From: Progne subis subis
Lineage: Eukaryota; Chordata; Aves; Passeriformes; Hirundinidae
Length of the DNA: 64,000 nt
NCBI GenBank assembly: GCA_022316685.1
Contig: JAKJHU010000005.1
Coordinates: 17,276,707 to 17,340,706, forward strand
Direction of reading: 5' to 3'
Below are positions 29,496-42,900 of the stretch, in pieces. The translations under genes and the position numbers were made by a program. Within the stretch, counting starts at the first letter, position 1, and each line of letters opens with the position of its first letter. Below the pieces are notes generated by a model. That model ran no database searches. It saw only the letters and a list, made by a program, of their open reading frames with translations, and had not been told where the DNA came from.

Positions 29496-30356
29496 TTCTT
29501 ACTGAAGTTCCAGACATTCAGTAAGAATCACTGTAAATGTTTACATTAACTTTGTAGCATCACAGAAAAAAAAACCCCATAACCCTTTAAAATTTCAGAG
29601 ACTCAAGGGAAATAACTGACAAAAACATTGTCCACAAAGCTTTTACTTCATATGTAAAACCCAGTAAATCAACACAGAGTTCTGAGAATATTGTTCCTTT
29701 GCATATCACAGAGAACTGGCATAAGTTATTACCAAAACCCCAGATTTATTACCAAGAGTAGATAACGTTAAGGAGTTCATAAGTAGATAATTTATGTTTC
29801 CACAATGATGTCTGCCACATATTATGGAGACTGTTCTTTACTCCTATCAAGTATTCATCAGAAAGATTATTTTATACCGTTAAACATTCATAATTGTAAT
29901 ATTCCTTTTCTGTTGTTTTTTTGGGGGGTTGGTTTTTTTCCTACTAAAATATTTAACCAAAATTAGTTTGATTTAATTTGCCCTTTTACTTGGAGAAGGA
30001 GCTTTCCAAAAATGAAAAAAAGCAATAGTGCCTTAGACAGGGACTTAATCCAAGGTTCTTGACCTAGTCATATAGCTAATCTAATGTTATGGCATACTGC
30101 ACTTCACTTAGTTGTAGTAAGTAAGAATTTTTGACATTCTTAATTTAGAAAGGCAAAGCATCCTCATAGTCACAATTCACAGAACTTTGTGCTAGCAACA
30201 GCTCAGCCCTTAGTTGTATGTACCAAAGAAATGCCAAAGGTTTGTACTAAAGTATTCTCAACATCGGTACTTCAGTCCAGTCATAGCTAATGTAAACTTA
30301 GACACAGTATGGAAGTCAGACATGTAGATGTGAACAAGCCAGAATTAATTAAGATC

Positions 30357-30405
30357 TGTTGTGCTTTAACCCCAGACAGCAACTAAGCACCACTCAGCTG
30401 CACTC
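30357..30405 (+). mobile_element. Short 5' piece of an avian retroviral LTR
   Basis: About 49 bases starting TGTTGTGCTTTAACCCCAGA and continuing AACTAAGCACCACTCAGCTG. I recognise this as the start of an LTR common in bird genomes (TGTTGTGGTTTAACCCCAG...). Similarity stops after about 30405, so only the U3 edge remains. The element family is from memory, not from a search. Confidence 0.55.
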
Positions 30406-33400
30406 TGTGTGATCCTTAGTAACACAAAACATGCCATAAATCAAAGCAAATGTAGAAAAACAAACTTGTTTTCAAGTTTCTGTCAATGAATGCCACGGCA
30501 TACAAATTAGAAATTTGGGTTATTCTCTGCTCAGCCTACCATGTTTTATGCATGTGTTCAGTAAAATACTCACAGAGTTTCAAAACTCATTTAAGAGGAT
30601 ATCCTTCCTCATGAAAAATGAAAAAGCCTGTTACATGAATAACAAGGCAACTGAAATTAACACTTGTTCCTTAGAGGAGCACCAGCTCTGTCTGGTTTAG
30701 AGGGACTTATGGAAGAAAGGTGATCCTGGTGTCACAACTGTTTTAAAATTCATGTTGTCCACAGGGTGTGACCACTCTGCTCACCGTTCACACAAAGTAC
30801 TGTTATGAAACACAACCTTTTTCTGGCATCTCTTCAGGGAAAGAAGCAGTTGTGAAGGGGATGATACCTAAGCTGCTTAATCCTTTCATAATGAATTTGC
30901 TTTGTATGAAGTATATCAGATGAAAAGGTCTTTGGAACTGTCTACCAGCCTCATAGGTATGGCCAAACTCCCGTACAAGGACCTGGCAGTGTTCCTTGCT
31001 TCTCAGAACAAGTGCCTTTGAAGACAACAGTGCAGTTCGGCCTCTCCATGAAGCCACACTTTCCTTCCTCTGCCATCAACAGAGGTTGTCAGCTTGCCTT
31101 TGTGCAGCTCACAAAATGGACACAGCAATTTCCAGTATCACATCAACAGCAAAACAAGGACTGTGTGAGAACTATTAACTTTAGTATACATATTTGAAGT
31201 CTACTCTCAAGGTTAATGTAGCAATATAAAGTAAATACTTATGAAAAAAAGCTTTGGACAGATGCATAAATGTTTGTGAGTTACTCTTCTTCATAAATTC
31301 CATGATCTCTACCTACAGAAAAACTCGTGCATAAATAAGATTATTCAGTATTTGTTGCTCTTCTGTTTAATAAGTTTCTGTCACTGAGGCAATCAACAAA
31401 GGAAAGATTATGAAATGTGGAGTTTCTAAAGGCATCTCAGCAGTTAATGGTTTGATTGACATGAGAATCTCTCATGCACTCTATTAAGAATGCCAGCTCA
31501 GAGAAGCATTCAAATGTCTAAACTGTTGCAGAAGTAGTGATGGAAAGGAAAGTCAGGTTTCAAGCTCCACTTTGGGTCTAAACACATAGGTAAAACCAGA
31601 ATTTAATTGAGATTAGCCCACTTTTAGGTTAGTAATGGCTAACTAGGTCAATATCTGCCTACCATAAGCTTGAGTATTTCTGTAGCTATTCCTTTTTACA
31701 GTAAATTCATGCACTATGAAACAGCTAGAATACCTCATTGCAGTAAAAATATTTTAAAGATAAAAGCTGAAAATCTGGGAAAAGAAAGTGGAATATAATT
31801 TTAAAACTAGTAGGAAGCCTATAAGAATGTTTGTTTGAGAACAGGACTTTTGGTGGGAGCAGGAGTTAAGATTTAGTTATGATTTATTTCTGTTCATGAC
31901 AGAAAACCAACTTAAGATTTGGGGTTTTTTTTAATTGTACTTCTGTCACCCAGGAGCTAAAAAGATAGATGGGTATGTTATTTCACTTCTGCAAGTGGAA
32001 CTGTGCCAAAAAAGTACTAGATGGAAAATTAAACTCGCCACAAGCAACCATACCGGTAATAAAATTGAAAACATTAAATCTTCTGCATATGCAGTGTGAC
32101 AGCCCAGATATCAGTCTTTTGTTCAGATTTCTTTCCTCCACAGGGATCATTTACTGCTCTCAGCAAAGTCCAGCATTACGTTACAATGAATGTTAATTTG
32201 ATAGAGCAGAAAAATTAAAGACAGCTTGGTGAATTCAACTGCTTGCTTCACCTGAGGCGAGGTGCTCACCCCAGGATGTGCCTAAGAGGTCCCCAGCTCC
32301 TAATGCAACCTCCTACACAGCCATGTTTGCATTAATTAATTAATTAAAATACACATTACACTCCCTAATGATAGGAAGCTGGAAAAGATTAGCAAACTGT
32401 GAAGTACATCTGCAAGTGAACAGGCCATGTTCAACATCAGCAGTTTTAAAGATTTACTTGAACTAAGGCAAAACATGAGGTTGTATCTATGTCCCACACC
32501 CTTGCCTCTTAGGAAGAGGAAAGGGCTGTTCAAATTTTCTTGTGCAAGGACTTCCAGGACTAGTCTTTTAGAACAGTAGTATGCTGTTGTTGGAAGAAAG
32601 AACTCCAAGAATTGGTCAAATAAAATTATCAAAATGAATTTCATTACTGAATTTAGTGCATATGTTTAAGGCAAATACTGGTCTTATGTATAGTGGCTTA
32701 TCGCTTAAAGTTGTACCCCAATAATCAAACATGCATAGCTAATTAATATTGCACTTTTTTTCAGTAAAGGTGTAACTGGATGCAGCAATGGAAGATGCAG
32801 GTCACAGCTAGAGAAATGTGCTTCCACTGTCACCACAGCAATATATGCTACTCCAAAATGCAGTAGAAAAATGCAGTACTATGACCTAAATATAGTACAT
32901 TACTTTTCTCTGACTACTCTCACAGACGGATAAACCCAATGTGTTAGGTGGACAGAACTCTTGCCCCAGTGCTACTCTCAGTGGTTAGATTACCACATAT
33001 GTTATGACTTGTAATTAGTTCTAAATTCCCACACTGTCTAATTATGAAGAGTAATTTCCCAAGGTTCTCTTCCTTATGAGCAGAGAGAAATAGGCTCCTC
33101 CAGAAGGTTAGAGATGTTTTAGGTGTGCTGGTTCACTTACTATAGAGATCCTTTTTTTCATTGAATTATTAAATACAAAGAGGCATTGGACAACTTAACC
33201 TCGCTTTCAAGTTTGTTTCAAGCATAGCTAATATATGACTGTGTGTTTATGTGGTAGGGAAAAGGTTTCGCTCTCCATTGCACAACTAAGTCACAGTAGT
33301 TTTGTATGACAACGTGTGTTAACTACCTTCTGTAACCATCAGCAGGAGCTACAGATTCAAGAGGAAATGGCAAATTTATGAACATTTGTCCAGAAAAGTA

Positions 33401-34182
33401 ACCTCCAAATGTGCATTTTCTAACCACTTTGGATCATCCTGCAAAAAGATGGGCCGAAATATTGGGGTCGGTTGGGATCCAAGCCTTACTTTCATCATTA
33501 TAATATGACTTTTCTATTTCACGCATTTCAGCATTCTTATGACAGAGCTATGTTCAGGGATGATAGAATAAATAAATGTCAGGCTGAATGCTGCTAATAT
33601 GGGAATGTTGTCAGTGATGGCATTACAGTAATGGCACAGATCACTGAGAGAAATTAATAGCATAATAGCTCACTTTTTCTTTTAATTGCATTTCATTTTA
33701 CTGAAAGATTGACACTCTGCTTTCCATCCAAATTTCCACTAGTAATTGGTGGGTGTAAACTTCTGTCAGAAGTTAATATTTTCCTACAGCCCTCACACCA
33801 AAGTAGGCAATAGAACATTAGGTCTGGCATTTCTAATTAGAACTCTAATTACATAAAACCTTTTTGCCCAAAACCACCAAGAAACTGTTCCTAAAGCTTA
33901 ACGGGAGTAGTGCTCCCACCAATCGACATTCTGGTACAGAATTAATTTATGTGAAAAAGTCCATTGCTGCATACTACCCACTGTCTACTCTTACCCACAA
34001 GTAACTTGAGTGGCAAAAATCCATCCAGCACTTTATGATCCTTCCAGCTTTCTTTAAAATTCTGCCTCAGCATGGTGCTTTTCATTTTGTAATAAGTATG
34101 TTATCAAGAATGAGCTAATATCAGAAGCAATGGGGAGCCTCAGCTGCAAGCCAGCAAATTCCAGTGTCCTTTACACCAGCAC
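30406..34182. other. Intergenic, nothing firm recognised
   Basis: AT-rich unique sequence with a TTAATTAATTAATTAA stretch at about 32333-32347 and the TAAT-rich block listed separately. Confidence 0.65.
33470..33870. promoter_or_regulatory. Candidate conserved non-coding block rich in TAAT cores
   Basis: About 400 bases free of recognisable repeats, with several homeodomain-type cores, including CTAATTAG at 33833-33840 and TAATTA at 33846-33851. The texture resembles vertebrate enhancers near developmental genes, but AT-rich DNA yields such cores by chance. No conservation data were available. Confidence 0.2.
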
Positions 34183-34650
34183 AGACTCATAGAATCATTT
34201 AGGTTGGAAAAGGCTTCTGAGATCATCAAGTCAAGCCATTAAATCAGCACTGCCAAATCTATCCCTAAACCAAGTTCCCAAGTGCCCCATCTATATGTCT
34301 TTTAAATTCCTTCAAGACTGTTGACTCCACCAGTTCCCTGGGCAGCCCATTCCAATTTTGACAAGCTGCTCAGTGAACAAACTTTTCTTAATATTCAATC
34401 AAAACTTCCCCTGGCACAGCGTGAAACCATTTCCTCTTGTCACACCATGTGCCTGAGAGTATTGTCCAAACACTTCTCGATCTCTGCCAGGCTTGGTGCT
34501 GTGACCACCGCCTTGGAGAGTCTGTTCTGGTGCTTGATCACCCTCTGGTGAAAAACCTTTTCTCGATATCTAACCTAAGCCACCCCTTGCTCAGACTCAT
34601 GCTGTTTCCTTGAGTCCTCTAACTGATCACCAGAGAGAAGAAATCAGTGC
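34183..34650 (-). mobile_element. CR1 LINE 3'-end fragment, older subfamily
   Basis: The plus strand begins ACTCATAGAATCATTTAGGT then TGGAAAAGGCTTCTGAGATC, a 3'-UTR version different from the other copies in the window. TTCCCTGGGCAGCCCATTCC, CATTTCCTCTTGTCACACCA and GGTGAAAAACCTTTTCTCGA blocks follow. This divergence suggests a separate CR1 subfamily. The 5' limit near 34650 is approximate. Confidence 0.88.
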
Positions 34651-36602
34651 TTCCTCTGTTATACCTTCAGTGTATTAATTTTTCTTGCCTCTTTATACTT
34701 TTTTTTTCCCCTAGTAAATTCAACAGTAAAAGTGCCTTTACCTCACTGTCTTAGTTCTATATCACTCCTCTACTATTTGGGGATTTTGCAGCCTGAGATG
34801 CCGCTGGCAGCTGACACTGCTCACAGTTAAATACTATATAGTAAATACCCAGAAAAAAGAAAGAGGAACAAAATTAATACACAGAACACAAAAAACCAAG
34901 ATGCCCTAAAAAGGAATAACTTGTGCTGTATGGGCAGGAGGGAGAGCAGGGAAGATGTCTCATGACGCTTTCTTCTCTGCACTGAATTTTGCCTCCTCCT
35001 ATTACCTGTAGAAACAATATAGCCCTAAATTGGCAAACAGCATCATACCCAGTGTTTTCTCCACTTTATATGTTTCTTTAATCAGACATAAAAGAATTTT
35101 TTAATTCATACGTATGAAAGACAAAAAGAGAAAGCCAGCTTTTCTCATCACAAAAAAGAAGTTTTCTCGCTTTAGGAAATTTCATAACTCTTGTCATTAA
35201 AGAAACATACCTTCCCAGCACAATAGACTCTGTAGCAACCAGTGTGTGTGTGACAAATTTATGTTCTTCACGCACAATGTTTGAATGTATGTGAACTGCA
35301 CCAAGCTCATGCTACCTCTTCTGTAAGCATAAAACCAGAAGACCATATTCTTGCCTATATGGCTGCAACAGCCTGTAATACTGGTTAGGAATGGACCTAA
35401 CAAATTCTTGCACAGGAGTAGAAATGTGATTAATTCTGCCTTTATTATTCACATGAATCTGGCTAAAGACCCAGAGTAGATTTTCGCTCCCGCTCTTGCG
35501 GGATCTTTTGTTCAAATTCCAGAGCATGACTTAAACAGTAAAATTTAATCAAGACCTAATTTTCTTAAGGTATTTAGGTTCCTGTCTCTCCTTGCTCCCT
35601 TAAAAAACTAGAGTGAACCCTGTAAATTTTGCTTATATGACATCAGATCTGCAAGCACATTTCCAGTGGTATGTCTCTAAATTCCAGCTGTGTTCCCAGA
35701 GGCTCAGTAATGTAGAACAGTTTCTGATAAAAAGTGCTGATAAAATGGAAAATATGTCATTGCAGTTCTGCTGTAGCACTTGCACATCAAACACCCTTCT
35801 ATGGGCTAAGAACAGCACTCTGGCCTCTGCTGTGAATTACAAAAGTATAGCCCCAAGTCTTTGTCTTATCAGCATAAATCTTACTGTCTGAGTTGCTTAA
35901 AACCTCATATTCAAAGAGATTTCAGAAGTAGTACAAAATATTCGTTTGAGAAAACACAGAGCAATAGAGGAATAAAACAGTTTTTCTTATTGCTTGAGAT
36001 CAGCAGTCAGAGTCAGCTATGGATGCTGCCTAGTCAGAGTTAGGAAAACTGGCAATGAGGACCAGCAATTAGATAGTAGATCAGTGTGTACATCCAGTTA
36101 AGCTATAAGGTGATTGCTATAGAAGGCCATACAAACACTGAAGAGCAGCAGTGAGAGGGAGTCTTTGAGAAAGGAACCCAGTGGCTCCATTCCTAAAAGA
36201 CAGGGAACACTGATCAATATCCTATCAAGTCATTTGTATTGTTGTATCATCCTATCATTTGTATTGTTCCTCACCCAGGTTACTAATATGGCCTTTTAAA
36301 CAGAATTCCGCCTTAACGGACAGGCTGAAGCTGGTTTCTCCTCTGAAGATTTTAGGACCTTACCAGAATTGCTCACTTGCCTTAGTCATGAGAACAAAAT
36401 GTCAAAGGTACACATAGGCTTAACAGAAAACAACTGTCCTTTTTAACTGGTGAAAGCATTCTTCCTTTTGGTCTTTCAGTCTTCCAGTCATTTACAAGAA
36501 ATAATGAGGCTTTGCTCTCTTTCTTATGACTTCTGTTCTGCAACTTGCAGAAGAATCAGCCTCAAGCAGGTGGCTGCAGGGAACACCACCCTGAGGTGGG
36601 GG
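34651..36602. other. Intergenic, nothing recognised
   Basis: Unique sequence between a CR1 fragment and a candidate LTR; only a short tandem duplication at 36218-36268. Confidence 0.65.
36218..36268. repeat. Short tandem duplication of about 25 bp
   Basis: ATCCTATCAAGTCATTTGTATTGTT is repeated immediately as ATCCTATCATTTGTATTGTT, the second copy lacking about four bases. Confidence 0.85.
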
Positions 36603-36966
36603 TGTGCTGTAATGCATTAATTGGGTTTATATTTCATCAGATTTGTAATGTTCTTTCTCTGTATCACGTGGTCTGTCCTTGCCCAGCAGTGCTCATCCCC
36701 CACACTGAAATGTCACCTAACTCTGTTCCCCTCCCACTTTATCCCTGATTAGGTGGTGTCTTGTCCCTGCCTTGGGGCCCTGCCCCCTGGGGAAAAAGCC
36801 CTGACAGGGGACAGGCAAGCTCTCTCTGGCACCAGTGAGCCATTGGAAACGGCTCCAGCCAAGCAGAGCAGGACTGGAAAATAAAGCAATATTTTCCCCA
36901 TGGACAAAGAGCAGGCTCTTTCTTTTTGCCATCAGTGGTTGTCTAGTCTTGTGCACCAATATAACA
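36603..36966 (+). mobile_element. Candidate solo LTR (about 364 bp)
   Basis: The segment stands out as locally GC-richer than its surroundings. It begins TGTGCTGTAATG and ends AATATAACA. It carries AATAAA at 36880-36885, with about 80 bases of U5-like sequence after it. The flanks are GGGG on both sides, compatible with the 4-bp duplication of gammaretrovirus-like (ERV1) elements, but a G run is weak evidence. An alternative 3' end is the CA at 36979-36980. No internal retroviral frame is seen. Confidence 0.45.
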
Positions 36967-39900
36967 GGGGTGTTATTTCAGGGTCCTGAAAGGGCCTGTG
37001 AGCCCCACAGGGGTCTGCCACAGAGGAAAGCAGCCTCTGTTCTGTGCCTCACTTCAGGCTGTGTTTGCTGTTACACTCCCCAAATGATGACAGTAGACTC
37101 TTTCTGTAAATGGTGCTTTATTATGTTTTATGTTTGTAGGGAAAATCAAAATACAAGTGTACTTATCCTGCATCTTCTTACATAAGAACCATTCTTTCCA
37201 GTGATGTTGTCCCAAGAGCCAGCATGTACATTATTCTCTCTGCCCCAGGATCTCTCAACTATTTATATAATCTATGTGATGTCTGTGTCGTGTTGTTTTC
37301 TCTGTCCGTGGGGGGTTTAAAGGCCCTGCTCCAGCCTGCAAGAGGGGATGGCAATCTCTCTGGGTAAAAATGTATATTTAGCCATCAAGCAGAAGTTGCT
37401 TAGGAGCCTTCCTATCTCTCAAGTGTAAAGGACAGCCAGATTTTAGAGCAGTGTAGACAAAAATGTCAGTGAATGCATCTGTTTAGGAGTTCTTACTTAA
37501 TTTGCCTCAGCCACTAACACATATAATAATTTGACTTGTGAGCTAGGAGAGAAGCAGAACAAACCCTCTTGTTTCCTCAGGATGGGGCCCTTTGCAGGCT
37601 GGCACACTTGTATATAGCTGGTGTGTGCATTAAGAATACATTATGGCAGCCTCCAAGGGTCACACAGCTGGTCCCAGGCAGAATGTATCCCATTAAATGC
37701 GATAGGCATGTGAGTCCATAGGGTTCCTGCATACCTGGCAGTGTTAAATCAAATATTGAGACACCTTATTTGAAACCTTGGTGAGTGCAGGGTCTGTAGC
37801 TACTTAAGTATCCCTGATTATCACTGGAGTTACGAAAACAATCCTTACACCTGGGAGCAAAATACTTTTACCTTTTCTTATCTCACAAGTCAAATATCCC
37901 CTTTTGACATTGCTTTGTTGCAAAAAGAGATTTAATAAATAAGTGATCAAGAAGACAAAGAGAATGAGAATACCTTACACATTTAGGAAATTTGCTTCTT
38001 TCACTCTCTTCTGTTCTTCTGCTTTGTGTTTTGATGTGACACCCATTGAATTAAGTGGTTCTTAGCACAAGATTCCTGCCAAATCCTGTCATCAGCCACT
38101 TCTGAGGAAGGAAGCAGATCATTCTGAAAGCCAATCCTGAAAAAAAATCACTTTTCCTCCCCATCTCTACACAAAAAACTACAGAAACTACATTTTGAAA
38201 TTAAATTTCTCTCTTTTTTTTCTACTCTGTCTTCCACGTTCTCTTGTAAGAGCACGGAAGACAAACAGCAGAAAAAAAGTTATTAGAGTAGGAATCTATC
38301 CAGATACACCTACAATCATGTGGTTAATTAAGGTGCCATAAATACATTTACCCACTTGCCAGCCTCATATGCAGCCACAAGACAGATTCAAACTCACTGC
38401 TGGGATGCCTATAACCTCTTCCACGTCAGATGAACCTGTATGTTTTGTCTGGGTGCACATGGCTCTACAAGGAGTTCCCTGTTTCCACAAGGAACTAACT
38501 TCCCATGAGCTTTTATATCTACCCCATTTCTGTCCAGGCCCAGTTCATCAAAATGAAGTTCAAAGAAGAACCAAGTCTCCCTTGAAGACAATTCAGATAT
38601 TTTACAAATTACATCATAAACTGAAAAATTTAAGCTTTTTTCCATCTTTTTCTCTCCTGTGAGTATGCAGAAGGTGCTCAAGCAACATTTGCAGGAGTTT
38701 TGGTATGACAGGGAGTAAAGAACTAGAGGATTTTCTAGGGTTTGTTTTCCCCTCCAGAACATCTATTCCCACAAAGAGCAAGAGAATTAGTCTCCAAATA
38801 GTGCAAGATTTACAATCAAACCCTGACATCTGACAATATGGTTACAGCAGACAGTTCTTTGGCACTTACTGCTTTCCAGGACTCTTTCCAGCAGTCCTCA
38901 ACCCCCCACATCCCAAAATACACAATTTCCAACTCTCTACTGGGTCACTGTCTTTGACAGAGCCCCTTTCACTCTGTTCTGGGCCAGCTGGACCCCCTCC
39001 TGTGGAAAGTCACTCCTCTGGCAACTTTCTTGCTTTCTCAGCAACCTGTCCAGTTTCCTGTCACCAGACTCCTACCTGGTTCATAATCTAGGGCAGCCAA
39101 GACCTCAGGCACTTCTCTAGACTTGAAGTCATCTCCTGATGTTTTTGTGGGTTTTTTTAGGCTAAGCTTCAGCAGTAGTCTGTGGTATCTTTGCCGTTTC
39201 CCCAGACTTACTGGGTGGGAAAGATGTGGTTCTTCACTGAGTAGTTATCCCTGATGTTTGTCACCAAGCTTTGGGGTTACAAGGACTGGGAGGAGGATTA
39301 GCCTACCTTCCTTTTTATCTCAGTTGCCTGCTTTCCCTCTTGAGGAATGCTGCTTAACTTTAAGGGGGGAAAATGGACATTTTCTGCAATTGGTCTGTCT
39401 GTTCATTTTTCCATATACTTCTGGTCCTGTCTGGCTACTTTCCCTCCATTTTCCCTGGCAAGTCTCCCCACACAACAAGCATCTCATTCCTTGGCTGGCT
39501 GCTGCAGAACTTCATGTCCAGCTCCATTTGTTACCTGCTGTGACATTTATAGAAAAATGTGTATTCAACCTGAATGAAGAGGATGTGAGAGACCAGAGGA
39601 GTGCAGCTTCTGTGCCCAAGCAAAAAAGGTGGAAAGAAAAAAATGTTAAGTAACCCTTTATTTAATAGCTTTGCATGGAACCAATCCCAGAAATTCACCT
39701 CCATTCTTTTCTCTTTCAAAATAAGGGTTTCACAAAAACTTCTACTTTCCAGTTACTCAATTTTGATATTTCATGGCTTATTTCTCTTACTTTCACTCTT
39801 ATCCAATATTTTACTATTGTCTTATTTTCATCAAAGCAGTGCAGGAGAATAAAGATATTGCATGTTTATTAGGAGGACATAAGCATGGTTCTACCAAATA

Positions 39901-42900
39901 GGAAAGCCATTACTGAAGGGACCAGCCTCCTTCTGCATCCTTATGTATATCCAGAGCTGTGGTCGCACTCCAAACAATCTTGTAATTTTTTATTTTTTCT
40001 GTTCAATCTCTTTTATACTTATAAAATTTATGAAATCGAAGTCAGATTCCAGACCCTGACCTGCACTGCCGAGGCTTTCCCTGGAGGAGAGAAACTGTTC
40101 TGCGGCTGCATTCCTCATAACTATTATCAAGTTGTGAGTTGGGTTTTTCTTTCAGGAACTCAGACAGTTCTAGGAAGACATCTGTAAGGGGTGTAAACAC
40201 TAAGCAGATCATTTTCCATCCCACGTACAACATTTAAACCAAGCAAAACAGAAGAAAATTAACTGAAGGGACTTCTGTCCTTTTAATATGAAATGTGAGC
40301 AATGCCATGTTGTTTACAAATAAGACACTTGGTTTTGAGGGGTTTTTTTTGTCATTGCTTTAGAAATATTGCCAATAGCATCAGCTCTTAAGTTTATGAG
40401 TGCTCATCGTAATACAATTCTATGAACCCTACTGAAACAATTTACTTTCACTTTCTAGAAGCACTACAAAGCCAAATTTCTTCCTATGCTCATTCTTCCA
40501 AAACCAAACAGAACTTATATTTGGGATTCTTCAAAAAGATCTTTAACAGGATCTAGTATGTTTTCAAGCATGCGTTGTATTTGGTGGCACATTTCCAAGG
40601 ATATCTGTAGCCTAAGGCCTGTGATATCACTACTGTAAAGTGCAGGCTATGAAGGATAAGCAGCAATTCTGGAACAGAGGTAGAAAGACATGGAAAATAA
40701 ATTAACTTAGCCATTCTTGCAATGGAAAGTGTTTACTGCAAGAAGGAGTGTGCCAGACACACTGCTCTGAGTTTTATGCCATGCCCTTTATATAGTCGCA
40801 TTGCCTTGAGTACCTGTTAAATCCTTCCTTCCCCATGAGCAACTAAGGATGCTGCTGTTCTTACTGAAACATCTGCAGTTTGAAAATGATGGACAGAGTC
40901 AGAAGGAAAAGACAGTTAATTTAAGCACAATAATTTGAATGGCAAGTATCTGAAACAGGAAGGATTTAGACAATTTGCTGGGCAAGTGTCTTCCTCTCTG
41001 CTGTTAAAGCCAACATTTCACTGCAATGAGAAACACAAAGGTGACAGGGCTAAGAAGAAGAAATACAAACCTCAGTTCTGACCAATAGAACATTGAAATT
41101 TTGTTAACTAATTAAATTCTGCTATATTCAACAACATATATGTTGTGGATGTTCATATACTTTTCAATATGTTATTTATGTTCCTTGGAGAAAGCAAATG
41201 TTGTTTTCCTTTGAGATAACATTGCAGCAGTTATATATGTCCTTTGTCAGGATTACTTGAGTAGGAGAGAAAACAGATGGTTCCTTCACACTGAAAAAGG
41301 CATGTAGTACATTCTGAGCTTTAGGATGATACCCACAGCCTTGAGTAACAAAAGAATCCTGAAGGAATTTATTTCAAATGAACTATGCTGAGTCAGAGAG
41401 ACAAGATTAAGTGGAAACTTTATGATAATTTCAGGGTCTGCATCCTGCTAGTCCTGTTGGTATTGCCTTTTCTGATACTGTTCAGCTTTTCCCATGTTAT
41501 TAGGCAGAAGTCCAGAAACTGACATTTTCTGCAATTCTGCTGGAAACAAATGTCATTTTATGATAGATGAATCAGCTGTAGTATCAGCTACTGGATTTAC
41601 AGGAGATGTGGCTGACTGCATGATGGCCTATACCCAATGCTAATGTAAATGTTATTATACAAAACACAGATACTGACATTTCTTTCACCTTCGTATAGTT
41701 CCCAATGTTCCTAGGATAATAAAATATTACCCCTTACAACTTAGCAGCTTATATGAAAAAACTAAAGGGTCTTCAATCTGTTTTAGACTCTTGCTTATCA
41801 CACTCACATTACCACTAACTTTAGTTATTAAGGTTTTTTCCTACTATTAGAGAGGCATTAAAACAAATAGGTCACTTCAGAGGGATTTGTATTCTGGGGA
41901 TACTCTCTTTTAAACAGAGCAGATGCTAAATGATGAACAGATATGGAGAAGCCAACACCTTCATCAAGAGATACAGCCATTTTAACTCTTCTGGCTGGCT
42001 CCAAAAATTTAAAATAAAACATGTTTCAAGCAGTTGTATGCAGGAAGGAGGGGGCTAGGACACATTTCTGCAACAGGTTATGTTCTATAAAAAGAAAAAT
42101 GAGAAAAATCTTTGTCCATAAAATTTATCCATTCTCCAAAATGACATGTAGTTAGCTCTGTCAGATGGTGATATTTTTGTCTTTCCACTATACCAAACTT
42201 ATTCAGGATGTGTTGAAGAGTGGCTTTTGACAAGAACCGTAAGTCATTCAAAACAATTTTTGTTCAATTTCTACATGTTCTGTGGCAGAGTTTCTTCACA
42301 GAGAAGCCAGTTTTAAAAGTTAAATATAACCTTTACTCCTCTGTGGCATAATTTGCTTCTACAACCTTCAAAATGTAAGACAAAAGACTACACTATCTTA
42401 AGGGGGAAAATGGGGAAAGGCAATGACAACATGGCCATGTTTGTCCTCCAAATGTCTGCAGTTTTAAAGCCACTTATAACTTACATCTGTATCCAGCAGA
42501 CACTCATTCAGAAAGAAAGAAAGCAATCCGTAGGCAATAAAAGCAAAGCACTCCACTAAACCAGGCCCTGGGTTCCTTAGGAGGACATTCAGGTAAACAT
42601 GTTTGCAGGTTATGGCTGAGCTTTCTGAACACCTAGAAATGATCCATCATCCTTGTCATAGTATTCAGCCTGGATGATCTCAAGTAGCTACAGAGAATCC
42701 GTCAGCTTCAGCAAATTGAATTTCCCCCCTGAAGAAAGCCAGTGTTCTCTTCACATCTCACCATGCTCAGATTTTAAGTAACAAAAATCCTTTCTGTCTC
42801 CCACTGCATGTTACTTTATTCTGAATCTATTTCTAATTAAATACAAAAGCTTTTCTTAGATAGCTAACGAAGATATCTAACCTGAATGCAAGGCAGATTT

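Larger units (their letters stand above)
10856..30356. other. Intergenic, simple repeats only
   Basis: Mostly unique sequence with the microsatellites and homopolymers listed separately. The part at about 11700-12400 is GC-richer than its surroundings and has overlapping open frames on both strands, but no family was recognised. No exon, RNA gene or complete transposon was found. Confidence 0.65.
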
